Part shown: piece by piece, positions 10,632-18,768 of the stretch
Layout: every line of letters begins with the position of its first letter
Position numbering within the stretch: position 1 is the stretch's first letter
Assembly (NCBI RefSeq): GCF_009807095.1
Contig: NZ_WUCC01000009.1
Location: 62,001 to 126,000, forward strand
Direction of reading: 5' to 3'
Length of the DNA stretch: 64,000 nt
DNA from: Rathayibacter sp. VKM Ac-2754
GTDB lineage: Bacteria > Actinomycetota > Actinomycetes > Actinomycetales > Microbacteriaceae
Notes under the pieces: generated by a model
Told to the model about the DNA's origin: nothing
What the model saw: only the letters and a program-made list of their open reading frames with translations
Databases searched by the model: none
Program-made: the position numbers and the translations under genes

Positions 10632-12071
10632 GTGATCGCACTCGACGGCACGGCCGGAATCGGCGACATCGTCGCCCTCGCGGACCGCCGCGACCGCCCG
10701 GCGCTCGGACCGGGCGCCCTCGACGCCGTCGCCGACGCGGCGCGCGCTGCGGACCGCGTCGCCGAGCACACCCCCGTCTACGGGCGCTCGACCGGAGTCG
10801 GCGCGAACCGCGCCACAGCGGTCTCCAGCGACAGCGGCCACGCCCTCCGCCTGCTCCGCAGCCACGCCGTCGACGCCGGCCCCGCTCTGCCCGCCCGCGC
10901 GGTGCGGGCCATGCTCGCGGTCCGACTGAACCAGCTCTGCCTCCCCGGCTCCGGGATCGCGCCCGAGATCGTGACGGGGCTGCTCCGGATGCTCGAGGCC
11001 GACGCGCTTCCCGAGGTGCGAGCTCTCGGCTCGATCGGCACCGGCGATCTGACCGCGCTCGCGGGAGCGGCCCTCGCACTGCTCGGCGAGCGCCCCACCT
11101 CCTCGCCGCTGCCGCCGATGGCCCCGTGGGGCGCCGGGAGCGCCCTGGCCTTCGTCAGCAGCAATGCGCTGACGATAGGCCGAGCCTGCCTCGCCGTCGA
11201 CGAGCTCGCTCGGCTCGACCGTGCCGCGCGCGTGGTCTTCGCCCTCAGCGCGGTCGCCCTCGGCGCCGAACCCGGAGCCCTCTCGATCAGGGCGGCCGAG
11301 GCGGCCGCCGCTCCGGGCGTCGTGGCCGTGGCGGAGGAGGTCGGGGGGCTGCTCGCGGGCGTCGCCGACTCCGGGCTGCTCGGCGCTCGCGTGCAGGATC
11401 CGTACGGGCTCCGGGTGTTCCCGCACACGCAGGGCGCGCTCGCCGCCGCGCGCGACGCCCTCGCCGATCGGGTGTCCGGTCTCGTCCGCGCCGGACAGGA
11501 GAACCCGCTGTTCCACGCCGGCTCCGTCGTGCACCACGGCGGCTTCTTCCAGGCCGCTCTCGCCCTCGCGGCGGAGTCGGCCCTCCTCGCGCTCGCGGGC
11601 ACGACCGCGACGACACTGTCGAGGATCCGCCTGCTGAACGAGCCCGAGTACACCGGGGCCCGGCCCTTCCTCGCCACGGGGCCGGCCGGATCGTCCGGAC
11701 TCATGATGGTCGAGTACGTCGCGGCCTCCGCGATCGCCGAGATCCGCTCGAGCGCCCAGCCCGCCTCTCTCGGCACGGTCTCGCTCTCGCGCGGCACCGA
11801 GGACGACGCTCCGTTCGCATCGCAGGCGGTCGCGCAGCTCGAGCGCGCGCTGCCGGCGTACCGCGTGCTGCTCGCGAGCGAGCTGCTCGGCGCCGGTCGC
11901 GCGCTGCGGCAGCGGGAGCGGACCGCGGGGCACACCGGCGCCCTGGGCCTGGCGGTGGCCGTGGTCGGCACTCTGCCCGTCGACGACTCCGACCGCGATC
12001 TGCGCCCGGATCTCGAGCGCGCCGGCGCCGCACTCGAGGAGCTCGCGGCCCTGATCGGCGACCGCGGGTGA
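10632..12071 (+). CDS. hutH: Histidine ammonia-lyase-like MIO-family enzyme with an altered cofactor motif
   Basis: Expected to deaminate L-histidine to urocanate, the first hut step. The 479-residue protein has the family layout: Tyr50 in TPVYGRSTGVG, RSHAVDAG, VQDPYGLRVFPHTQG, ENPLFHAGSVVHHGGFFQ, PFLATGPAGSSG and LSRGTEDDAPF. The MIO cofactor normally forms from Ala-Ser-Gly in G-S-V-G-A-S-G-D-L. Here residues 133-140 read GSIGTGDL, one residue shorter and without that triad, and the EGLALxNGT segment is replaced by GSALAFVSSNA. Either a divergent lyase clade or a changed chemistry is possible. The GTG at 10632 follows GGAGGAGG. Confidence 0.8.
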   Translation: MIALDGTAGIGDIVALADRRDRPALGPGALDAVADAARAADRVAEHTPVYGRSTGVGANRATAVSSDSGHALRLLRSHAVDAGPALPARAVRAMLAVRLNQLCLPGSGIAPEIVTGLLRMLEADALPEVRALGSIGTGDLTALAGAALALLGERPTSSPLPPMAPWGAGSALAFVSSNALTIGRACLAVDELARLDRAARVVFALSAVALGAEPGALSIRAAEAAAAPGVVAVAEEVGGLLAGVADSGLLGARVQDPYGLRVFPHTQGALAAARDALADRVSGLVRAGQENPLFHAGSVVHHGGFFQAALALAAESALLALAGTTATTLSRIRLLNEPEYTGARPFLATGPAGSSGLMMVEYVAASAIAEIRSSAQPASLGTVSLSRGTEDDAPFASQAVAQLERALPAYRVLLASELLGAGRALRQRERTAGHTGALGLAVAVVGTLPVDDSDRDLRPDLERAGAALEELAALIGDRG

Positions 12072-12592
12072 CCGTCCGGACGGTCCGGATCGACGAGCTC
12101 CCCGTCGAGCGCTGGGCGAACGGGCTCGGCCGGACCCGGCCGGTACTCGAGGAGGACGGTCTCCGCGTCAGCGTCGCGACGATCCACGAGGCGGCACCGT
12201 TCTCGCCCCTGCCCGGGCTGCACCGGCTCCTGACCGTCGTCGGCCCCGTGGGCGTCCGACTGACCGTCGACGGCGCAGGGCGCGAGGTGGAGCCCGGCGA
12301 GGCGATCAGGTTCTCCGGCGCCGCCGCCGTCTCCGTCGACGCGACCGCTGAGCCGACCGCCGTGCTCAACATCCTGCACGACGAGCGATGGGGCGCGGAC
12401 GTGCTGATCGGACCGGTGCCGCCCGACGAGCCGGCCGACCTCCGCACCGCGCTCGACTGCAGCGGAGCCGGGGTCATCGCGATCTCGGGGCGGCGCCTCA
12501 CTCTGGCGATCACCGGACCGACGCAGAGCAGCGCGGGCGCCACGCGCGTGATCCTCGCGTCCTGGGCGCCCGTGCCGGGCCGGTCCCGGTGA
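12068..12592 (+). CDS. hutD: HutD family protein
   Basis: A 174-residue cupin-fold HutD-like protein, slightly short for the family. The family pattern is visible as RWANGLGRTRPVLEEDGLRV near the N-terminus and FSPLPGLHRLLTVVGPVGVR after it. HutD proteins accompany hut operons and are thought to govern pathway flux, perhaps by binding formylglutamate; the mechanism is unsettled. The GTG start overlaps the hutH stop by 4 bp, so the two genes are co-translated. Confidence 0.8.
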   Translation: MTVRTVRIDELPVERWANGLGRTRPVLEEDGLRVSVATIHEAAPFSPLPGLHRLLTVVGPVGVRLTVDGAGREVEPGEAIRFSGAAAVSVDATAEPTAVLNILHDERWGADVLIGPVPPDEPADLRTALDCSGAGVIAISGRRLTLAITGPTQSSAGATRVILASWAPVPGRSR

Positions 12593-12765
12593 GGGCGCTC
12601 GAGCGGAGCGTCGCCGCCGCCGTCACCGTGGGGCTCCTCGTCGCGGGATCAGCGGCGTGCGGCTCGATCTCCGCCGCACCGTCCCCCACCGTCCTCCGCG
12701 CGCCGGAGAGGAGACCGACCGCAAGAAGGAACGACCCCACGGCGATCCGCGCCCGACGCGGATGA
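12589..12765 (+). CDS. Small putative lipoprotein, unknown function
   Basis: A 58-codon reading frame whose GTG overlaps the hutD stop by 4 bp, as at the other hut junctions. It encodes a charged start, a hydrophobic stretch (AAAVTVGLLVAGSAACGS) with a possible lipoprotein cysteine, and a short basic tail. It ends 2 bp before the convergent CPBP gene. The spacing and signal-like N-terminus argue for a real peptide, but the lipobox is imperfect and the tail is low in complexity, so it could be spurious. Confidence 0.35.
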   Translation: MRALERSVAAAVTVGLLVAGSAACGSISAAPSPTVLRAPERRPTARRNDPTAIRARRG

Positions 12766-12767
12766 CG

Positions 12768-13607
12768 TCAGGAGATCTGCGCGGCTTCGTGCCGCGCCGT
12801 GCCGGCGCGGTGGCCGGCTCGGCGTTCGGTGATGAGGAAGACGACGAGGAGGACGACTCCGACCAGGATCACGACGATGTTGCCGAGCTGGGCGAAGGAG
12901 GAGAGGGGGCCGGCGGCGGGATAGGTGCCCTGCATGAAGATGCTGGGGTCGGTGCTGGCGTGCAGCAGGATCGGCGCGATGATCGTGCGGGTCACGCGCA
13001 TCGCGAGGTACATGCAGAAGCCGAAGAAGAACGTGTAGAGGATCTGCAGCAGCGTCGGCAGGAGTGGCTGGCCGATGAAGAGGTTGGTCGCGTGCAGCAG
13101 GGCGAACAGGGCGGCGGAGACCATCCCGACGGCGATCTCGGAGCGACCCGACGAGCGCATGATCCGGACGACGTATCCGCGAGTGAGGAGTTCTTCGGAG
13201 AAGCCGATGACGAGTCCGGCGAGCAGCCAGGCGGCCACCCAGTCGAACCCGGCGGCGGAGTAGTCGATGCTCGCGAAGCGCATCACATTGAAGAGCAGGA
13301 CGACCGCGATCGCGATCCACATCCAGCCGCCTCCGCGAGGGGTCTGCCGTTCGAAGGTGCTCCGCAGCCAGCCGACGCTCGCGCCGAAGCCGACCAGGAT
13401 GAGGCTGCCGATGAGGACCGGGACGGCGATGAGGACGATGACGTAGCTCGCGGAGTCCGCGCCTCCGATGAACGGCACGAACGGTGCCATCAGCAGAGAG
13501 GCCGGCTCGTAGATCGCGAGATAGCCGACCGCGAGGATCAGGGCCTTCCACCATCGCCCGTGGTCCCAGAAGCGCGCCCATCCCGACCGTTCCGCAGTGC
13601 TGTCCAT
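12768..13607 (-). CDS. CPBP family intramembrane metalloprotease
   Basis: A 279-residue multi-pass membrane protein with about seven to eight hydrophobic segments. It carries the CPBP/CAAX-protease motifs: FSEELLTRG (Glu138, Glu139, Arg143), LLHATN (His172) and a later LLHAST histidine. Family members cleave prenylated proteins or act in bacteriocin self-immunity. In bacteria the substrate is mostly unknown, and nothing nearby identifies one. It is convergent with the hut operon and divergent from the XRE gene. Confidence 0.85.
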   Translation of the reverse strand: MDSTAERSGWARFWDHGRWWKALILAVGYLAIYEPASLLMAPFVPFIGGADSASYVIVLIAVPVLIGSLILVGFGASVGWLRSTFERQTPRGGGWMWIAIAVVLLFNVMRFASIDYSAAGFDWVAAWLLAGLVIGFSEELLTRGYVVRIMRSSGRSEIAVGMVSAALFALLHATNLFIGQPLLPTLLQILYTFFFGFCMYLAMRVTRTIIAPILLHASTDPSIFMQGTYPAAGPLSSFAQLGNIVVILVGVVLLVVFLITERRAGHRAGTARHEAAQIS

Positions 13608-13825
13608 TGCTCATCCCCCCGAATCGAGATCAGTAGACCACACCTGACGGCCACTCGAGGGCGGCCTGCTTCCGTTCGATCCTCACCATTCGGAACGACC
13701 CGGAGCGCGCCTGAGACGACGCCCTCGTCGTGCTGCAGGGCCTGCGGCAGCAGGGGTGGATCGGCGAGCCGTGGCACCGCCGGCGCCGCCCCTGTAGAAC
13801 GGGAGTCCCGACGAGAGGCACCACC

Positions 13826-14662
13826 GTGATCGACCGCGACGGCCTGGCCACGTTCCTCCGGCACCGGCGCGAGGCGCTGCAGCCCGAGGACGTCGGCCTC
13901 ACCCGCGGCCCGCGCCGCCGCACCGCGGGGCTCCGCCGCGAGGAGGCCGCCGCCCTCTGCCACATGTCGACCGACTACTACGCCCGCCTCGAGCGCGGCA
14001 CCGGTCCGCAGCCGTCCGAGCAGATGATCGCGTCGATCGCGCAGGGCCTGCACCTCTCGCTCGGCGAGCGCGACCACGTCTTCCGGCTCGCCGGCCACAC
14101 CCCGCCCACGCGCGGATCCGCCGCCGGAGACCACATCGCGCCCGGGCTGCTGCGCATCCTCGACCGCCTGCACGACACTCCGGCCGAGATCATCACCGAG
14201 CTCGGCGAGACGCTGCGGCAGAGTCCGCTCGGCGCGGCGCTGCTGGGAGACGCCTCCCTCCGCCGCGGGCCGTCGCGCAGCCTCGGCTACCGCTGGTTCG
14301 CCGATCCCGAGGGGAGGGAGGCGTACCCGGAGGAGGATCGCGCGCTGCTCTCGCGGGTGTTCGTCGCGGGTCTGCGCGAGATCGCGACGCTGCGCGGCCC
14401 GGGCTCGCGGGCGGTCGAGCTCGTCGACCTCCTGTCGGCCGAGAGCGAGGAGTTCCGCACGCTGTGGGCCGCGCACGAGGCGGGGCTCCGGCCGCCGGCG
14501 CTGAAGCGGTTCCTGCACCCGAGCGTCGGGCTGCTCGAGCTCGAGTGCCAGACGCTGCTCGATCCGGAGCAGTCGCACCGGCTCCTCGTCTACACCGCGG
14601 TGCCCGGCAGCGAGAGCGCCGAGAAGCTCGAGCTGCTCGCGGTGGTGGGGGCGATGGTCTGA
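13826..14662 (+). CDS. XRE family regulator with MmyB-like ligand-binding domain
   Basis: A 278-residue protein. The N-terminal helix-turn-helix (about 8-75) includes [20 protein letters not shown] and [20 protein letters not shown], and a MmyB-type ligand-binding domain occupies about 110-270. In actinobacteria this family usually regulates an adjacent SDR or redox gene, which fits the SDR starting 101 bp downstream on the same strand. The GTG at 13826 follows a GAGAGG site. A TAGAAC hexamer about 30 bp upstream could be the -10 box. Confidence 0.85.
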   Translation: MIDRDGLATFLRHRREALQPEDVGLTRGPRRRTAGLRREEAAALCHMSTDYYARLERGTGPQPSEQMIASIAQGLHLSLGERDHVFRLAGHTPPTRGSAAGDHIAPGLLRILDRLHDTPAEIITELGETLRQSPLGAALLGDASLRRGPSRSLGYRWFADPEGREAYPEEDRALLSRVFVAGLREIATLRGPGSRAVELVDLLSAESEEFRTLWAAHEAGLRPPALKRFLHPSVGLLELECQTLLDPEQSHRLLVYTAVPGSESAEKLELLAVVGAMV

Positions 14663-14763
14663 GCCGGGCCCGGCCGTGGATCGCGGAGCCGTGGATCGAG
14701 AGGTCCTTCCTCCGCTCCGGGCACCGCCCGACCATGGAGGCACACCGACCCCGAGGAGTCCCC

Positions 14764-15675
14764 ATGGCCCGCAGCACCCCCCTTCCCGACCTGACCGGGC
14801 GGCTCGCCGTCGTCACCGGCGCGAGCGACGGCATCGGCCGCGTGATCGCCACTCGTCTCGCTGCAGCGGGGGCCGAGATCGTGATGCCCGTCCGCTCCGC
14901 CGCCAAGGGCGAGGCGGCGGCGGAGGGGATCCGCCGCGCGGTCCCCGGCGCCGCGGTGAGCACGCGCCCGCTCGACCTCTCCTCCCTCCGCTCGGTGACG
15001 GCGCTGGTCTCGACCCTCCTCGCCGAGGGCCGCCCGCTCGACCTGCTCGTCAACAACGCCGGAGTGATGCAGCCGCCCGAGCGGACGCTCACCGAGGACG
15101 GTCTCGAGCTGCAGTTCGGCACCAACCACGTCGGGCACTTCGCGCTGACGCTCGGCCTGATGCCGCTCCTCGAGCACGCCCGCGTCGTGCACCAGACGAG
15201 TGTCGCCGCTCGCAGCGGAGCGATCGACTGGGACGACCTCGACGGCGAGCGCCACTACGACGTGATGAAGGCCTACTCCGGCTCGAAGATCGCCGTCGCC
15301 CTCTTCGCCCTCGAGCTCGACGCCCGGAGCAGGGCGGCCGGCTGGGGCGTCACGAGCACCCTCGCGCATCCCGGGATCTCGCCGACCAACCTCCTGGCCG
15401 CGCAGCCCGGGCTCGGCCGCCCGCAGCAGGTCCGCGGCCGCGGCCTCATCACCGCCCTCTCGCGAGTGGGCGTCGCCGGCACCGTCGAGAGCGCGGCGCA
15501 GCCCGCCCTGCTGGCCGCGATCGCGCCCGAGGGCGGCGGCTTCTTCGGCCCGACCCGCGTGATCGGCGGCCCCGCCGCCCGCCGCGACCTCTGGGCGCCG
15601 ATGCGCCGCTCCGACGACGCCCGACGCCTCTGGGAGGTCTCGGAGAGCCTGGTCGGCAGCCGCTTCCCGGCGTGA
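14764..15675 (+). CDS. SDR family NAD(P)-dependent oxidoreductase
   Basis: A 303-residue short-chain dehydrogenase of the retinol-dehydrogenase-like type. Cofactor motif TGASDGIG (about 18-25), structural NNAG, catalytic serine in [10 protein letters not shown] and catalytic YSGSK are all present. The C-terminal third is longer than in classical SDRs. The ATG at 14764 follows GAGGAG at the proper distance. It is probably the target of the XRE regulator just upstream. The substrate cannot be inferred. Confidence 0.85.
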   Translation: MARSTPLPDLTGRLAVVTGASDGIGRVIATRLAAAGAEIVMPVRSAAKGEAAAEGIRRAVPGAAVSTRPLDLSSLRSVTALVSTLLAEGRPLDLLVNNAGVMQPPERTLTEDGLELQFGTNHVGHFALTLGLMPLLEHARVVHQTSVAARSGAIDWDDLDGERHYDVMKAYSGSKIAVALFALELDARSRAAGWGVTSTLAHPGISPTNLLAAQPGLGRPQQVRGRGLITALSRVGVAGTVESAAQPALLAAIAPEGGGFFGPTRVIGGPAARRDLWAPMRRSDDARRLWEVSESLVGSRFPA

Positions 15676-15681
15676 GGCGCC

Positions 15682-16395
15682 CTACTGGGTCCTCTCGATG
15701 ATGGCGCGCATCACCTCGCTCGCTCCGCCGGCGTCGCCCCTCTGGATGTGCGTCGCCAGGTCGACGTGCAGCTGGAGGTCGTGGGCGTCGAACCCGTGCC
15801 GGCCGAGCTCGTGCAGGGTGCGCTCGCGCAGCGTCTCCTGGATGACGGAGGAGACCTGCGCGAACATCGGATTGCCGGACGCCCGGAGGACGAGACCGTG
15901 CAGCGCCGCGTCCTCGCGGAGGAGCGCGTCGGGATCGGCGCCGACCGTCGATCCCGCGCTCCACAGCCGGGCCGCGGCGCTCACGATGTCCGCCGCCTCG
16001 TCCAGTGTCCGCCGGGAGGCGGCGAGGCGAGCGGCCTCGGGCTCGACGGCCAGGCGCATTTCGCCGAGGGTCCGGAGCTGGCTCTCGCGCTGCGGGGAGC
16101 GCAGACGCCAGCGGATGACCTGGGGGTCGAAGAGGTTCCAGGCCGCCTCGGGGAGCACCCGGAGCCCGATGCGCCGGCGCGGCTCGAGCAGGCCCCTCGA
16201 GGCGAGCCCTCGAGCGACCTCCCGGACCACGCTGCGCGACGTCGCCGTCGCGACCTCGATCTCCTCCACCGTCATGACGGTCCCCTCGGGGAGCCGTCCG
16301 TCGCAGATGGCGGACCCGAGCTGGTCGTTCAGCTGCGAGTAGCTGCTGCCGGCGCCACCCCTGACGACGGGGGCCAGACCGCTGAGGCGCCTCAC
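15682..16395 (-). CDS. GntR family regulator with FCD ligand-binding domain
   Basis: A 237-residue FadR-subfamily GntR protein. The winged helix (about 20-85) includes LGSAICDGRLPEGTVMTVEE and TSRSVVREVARGLASRGLLE. The all-helical FCD domain follows, with metal or ligand histidines in DAALHGLVLRASGN and HVDLATHIQRGD. It starts at GTG 16395, 25 bp after the SDR gene on the same strand, so the two are likely an operon. FCD regulators commonly sense sugar acids or other organic acids. It probably controls the divergent SDR pair. Confidence 0.85.
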   Translation of the reverse strand: MRRLSGLAPVVRGGAGSSYSQLNDQLGSAICDGRLPEGTVMTVEEIEVATATSRSVVREVARGLASRGLLEPRRRIGLRVLPEAAWNLFDPQVIRWRLRSPQRESQLRTLGEMRLAVEPEAARLAASRRTLDEAADIVSAAARLWSAGSTVGADPDALLREDAALHGLVLRASGNPMFAQVSSVIQETLRERTLHELGRHGFDAHDLQLHVDLATHIQRGDAGGASEVMRAIIERTQ

Positions 16396-16420
16396 GCGGC
16401 GCTGCCGAGAGGGCGTGCTG

Positions 16421-17155
16421 TCACGACGTCACGACCGGCGTGATCACGAGCTCGTCGATGCAGACGTGCGGCGGGCTGTCGAGGACGAACTGCGTCGCGG
16501 CGGCGATGTCGTCGGGGGTCAGCATCGATCGGCGGGCCTCGGCATCGGGGACGACCGGCCGGTGCGCGAGGAACTCCGTGTCGACCTCGCCGGGGCAGAG
16601 GCAGCACGCGCGGATCCCGTGGCGGTTCTCCTGTGCGTTGAGCGTGCGCGTCAGGGACGACAGCGCGGTCTTGCTGGCGCTGTAGGCGACGCCGGCATCC
16701 GGGGAGAACTGCCACCCGGACACGGACGAGACGAGGACGATGACGCCGTCGCCGGCGTCGCGCATCCCCGGGAGGACGGCGTCGACGACCCGGGCGCAGC
16801 CGGTCAGGTTCGTCTCGACGACGGAGGCGAACCCCGCCATCGACTGGTCCCGCCAGTAGCGGTCGGGCCGGTTGAGACCGGCGGAGGCGGCCAGCCTCGT
16901 CACGGGCCCCCAGGCCTCGACGATGCTCCGGTGGACCTCCCGGGGCTCGGCGGGCGCCGCCACATCCGTCGGCGCGATCAGGAACTCGCCGCCGACGGCC
17001 TCGACGGCGTCCGCCGTCTCCCGGAGGAGCTCGGAGCGGCGTCCGCTCAGAGCCACGCGATGCCCGTGCCGCGCGGCGGACACGGCGATCGCGCGGCCCA
17101 TCCCGCTGCCCGCGCCGGTGATCCACAGGACGGGACGGGGGTCGGGACGTGTCAT
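16421..17155 (-). CDS. SDR family oxidoreductase
   Basis: A 244-residue classical SDR. Cofactor motif TGAGSGMG is near residue 14, the catalytic serine lies in VLVSSVSGW, and the catalytic pair is in YSASK. The usual NNAG is replaced by SAGLN. It is divergent from the SDR at 17237 across 81 bp and upstream of the GntR gene. Paired SDRs under one FCD regulator resemble modules that interconvert sugar acids or polyols, but no substrate is evident. Confidence 0.85.
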   Translation of the reverse strand: MTRPDPRPVLWITGAGSGMGRAIAVSAARHGHRVALSGRRSELLRETADAVEAVGGEFLIAPTDVAAPAEPREVHRSIVEAWGPVTRLAASAGLNRPDRYWRDQSMAGFASVVETNLTGCARVVDAVLPGMRDAGDGVIVLVSSVSGWQFSPDAGVAYSASKTALSSLTRTLNAQENRHGIRACCLCPGEVDTEFLAHRPVVPDAEARRSMLTPDDIAAATQFVLDSPPHVCIDELVITPVVTS

Positions 17156-17170
17156 GCTGCTCCGCTCGAA

Positions 17171-17194
17171 AGGATGAGGTGTCGCCTCGATCCT
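17171..17194. promoter_or_regulatory. Inverted repeat between divergent SDR genes, candidate GntR operator
   Basis: Left arm AGGATGAGG (17171-17179) and right arm CCTCGATCCT (17185-17194) pair as near-perfect inverted copies with one bulged base around a 5-bp centre. A second, weaker dyad TGAA-N7-TTCA lies just beyond, at about 17199-17213. The block sits 16 bp from the minus-strand SDR start, so a bound GntR protein would cover the initiation region. Confidence 0.4.
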
Positions 17195-17236
17195 GCCATG
17201 AAGTATGTTTTCAACTCCGGACGAGAAGAGGATCCC

Positions 17237-18025
17237 GTGCTGATCGATGTCACCGGCCACGTGGTGGTCGTCACGGGCGCGGGCCAGGGGATCGGCCGGG
17301 TCATCGCCGAGTCGTTCGCGGAGGACGGGGCGACGGTCGTCCTGCTCGACGTGGCGGAGGCGCTCCTCCGAGAGGTCGGCGCCCACCTCGACGCCCGGGG
17401 CCTCGCGAGCGCCCAGTACGTCTGCGACGTGCGCGACGAGGCCGCGGTCGAGAGCGTCATCGGCGACGTCGTCTCCCGTTTCGGCCGGATCGACACCCTG
17501 ATCAACAACGCCGGGGTCAACGTCGAGGGCCTGATCGAGGACCTCGACGTCGCGGCGTGGGACCGCTGCTTCGAGGTCAACGTGCGCGGCACGTTCATCA
17601 CGTGCAAGGCGGTGATCCCGGTGATGAAGCGGCAGGGACGGGGCAGGATCGTCAACGCCGCCTCGTTCGCGGCGATCGTCCCCAGCGTCGGCGGTGCGGC
17701 CTACGCGGCGTCCAAGGCGGCGGTGGTGCAGTTCACCCGCACCCTCGCGGGCGAGGTGGGCCCGTGGAACATCACCGCCAACTCCTACGCCCCCGGCATG
17801 ATCCCCACCGCGATGAACGGCTTCGCCGAGCTGTCGGAGGAGCGCCAGGCGCAGAAGCTGGACATGCTGGCCGTGCGCCGCTGGGGCGAGGCCCAGGACA
17901 TCGCCGACCTGCTGCGGTTCGTCGCCAGCGACTTCGCGGGCTACATCACCGGCACCCTCCTCGAGGTGAGCGGAGGCAAGCTCGCCACGCAGACCGCGAG
18001 GGCCGTCGACGAGCAGCGTCCGTAG
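17237..18025 (+). CDS. SDR family oxidoreductase
   Basis: A 262-residue classical SDR with TGAGQGIG, INNAG, an NAASFAA serine and a YAASK catalytic pair. The C-terminal GTLLEVSGG resembles the cofactor-proximal loop of gluconate and 3-oxoacyl reductases. I chose GTG 17237 because AAGAGG lies 6 bp upstream and the Rossmann strand begins five codons later; an ATG at 17198 would add 13 residues without family similarity. It is divergent from the 16421-17155 SDR. Confidence 0.85.
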   Translation: MLIDVTGHVVVVTGAGQGIGRVIAESFAEDGATVVLLDVAEALLREVGAHLDARGLASAQYVCDVRDEAAVESVIGDVVSRFGRIDTLINNAGVNVEGLIEDLDVAAWDRCFEVNVRGTFITCKAVIPVMKRQGRGRIVNAASFAAIVPSVGGAAYAASKAAVVQFTRTLAGEVGPWNITANSYAPGMIPTAMNGFAELSEERQAQKLDMLAVRRWGEAQDIADLLRFVASDFAGYITGTLLEVSGGKLATQTARAVDEQRP

Positions 18026-18081
18026 GCGGCGCGGGGGCCTGCACGGTCCGTTTCGCGCCGGTTCGACGTATCGCCTCTTCC

Positions 18082-18104
18082 CGATATCGCATCCGGACTA
18101 TATT
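18082..18104 (+). promoter_or_regulatory. Leaderless promoter and palindrome of the toxin-antitoxin pair
   Basis: TATATT at 18099-18104 is a strong -10 box 7 bp before the toxin ATG, which predicts a leaderless transcript. The perfect palindrome CGATATCG (18082-18089) lies in the -35 to -10 spacer, where the XRE antitoxin could bind for autorepression. Confidence 0.5.
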
Positions 18105-18111
18105 CTGAGCA

Positions 18112-18459
18112 ATGAGCTGGGTTGTCGAATTCTCCGACGAGGTACGCGAGTGGTATGTCTCGTTGACTCCGGGCGGCAAGGCTGCGACCCAGCGCATCCT
18201 CTCCCGCCTCGAGGATCGCGGCCACCTGCTCGGCATGCCTCACTCCCGACCTCTGGGCGAAGGCCTCCGCGAATTGCGCTTCACCTGCGAGGGTGTGGCC
18301 CGAAGGATCACTTACGTACTCGATCCGGAACGGAAGGCCGTCACCCTGACCACCTTCCGCAAGCAGCGCGACAATGAACGCAGCGAAGTGCTCCGAGCTC
18401 GGCGCGCTCAGGCCGACCGCTCGACGACCCCTCCGAAGCAGACAAGGAAGAAGCGATGA
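18112..18459 (+). CDS. HigB/RelE-type toxin (phage-derived Gp49-like)
   Basis: A 115-residue protein of the HigB-like Gp49 toxin family, which cleave mRNA at the ribosome. Visible family features are WVVEFSDEVREWYVSLTPGG at the N-terminus, the central MPHSRPLGEGLRELRF segment, RITYVLDPERKAVTLTTFRK, and a basic C-terminal tail. It overlaps the antitoxin ATG by 4 bp. Toxin-first order is the HigBA signature. The locus is AT-richer upstream than its surroundings. Confidence 0.85.
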   Translation: MSWVVEFSDEVREWYVSLTPGGKAATQRILSRLEDRGHLLGMPHSRPLGEGLRELRFTCEGVARRITYVLDPERKAVTLTTFRKQRDNERSEVLRARRAQADRSTTPPKQTRKKR

Positions 18460-18761
18460 CGACCACGCCTTTCCGCGCTCTCGAGGCCGAGGCCCTCGCC
18501 ACGATGACCCCGGACGAACGCGCCCGATTCGATGCCGCACTCGAGGAGGAGGAGGCCCGGCTGCGCCTGGCCGAGCTCGTCTACGACGCTCGAACCTCCG
18601 CCGGGCTGACGCAGACCGCGCTCGCCGAGAGGATGGGCACCAGGCAGTCCGTCATCTCGGCGATCGAGAACGGCGCTCAGGTGCCGACTTTCGGGATGCT
18701 GCGGCGTATCGCTCGAGCTCTCGACCGCGATCTGACCATCGAGCTGGCGCAGGCGGGCTGA
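18456..18761 (+). CDS. HigA-like XRE antitoxin
   Basis: A 101-residue protein with an acidic helical N-terminus and a C-terminal helix-turn-helix (about 45-95, SAGLTQTALAERMGTRQSVI then IENGAQVPTFGMLRRIARAL). It would neutralise the upstream toxin and bind the operon promoter. Its ATG overlaps the toxin stop by 4 bp. It ends 7 bp before the convergent GMC gene. Confidence 0.85.
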   Translation: MTTTPFRALEAEALATMTPDERARFDAALEEEEARLRLAELVYDARTSAGLTQTALAERMGTRQSVISAIENGAQVPTFGMLRRIARALDRDLTIELAQAG

Positions 18762-18768
18762 GCAGCGC

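Noticed and set aside
12589-12765. Treating the 58-codon frame after hutD as a firm gene
   Set aside because: The overlap and hydrophobic start support it, but the lipobox is weak and the tail looks like noise. It is kept at low confidence only.
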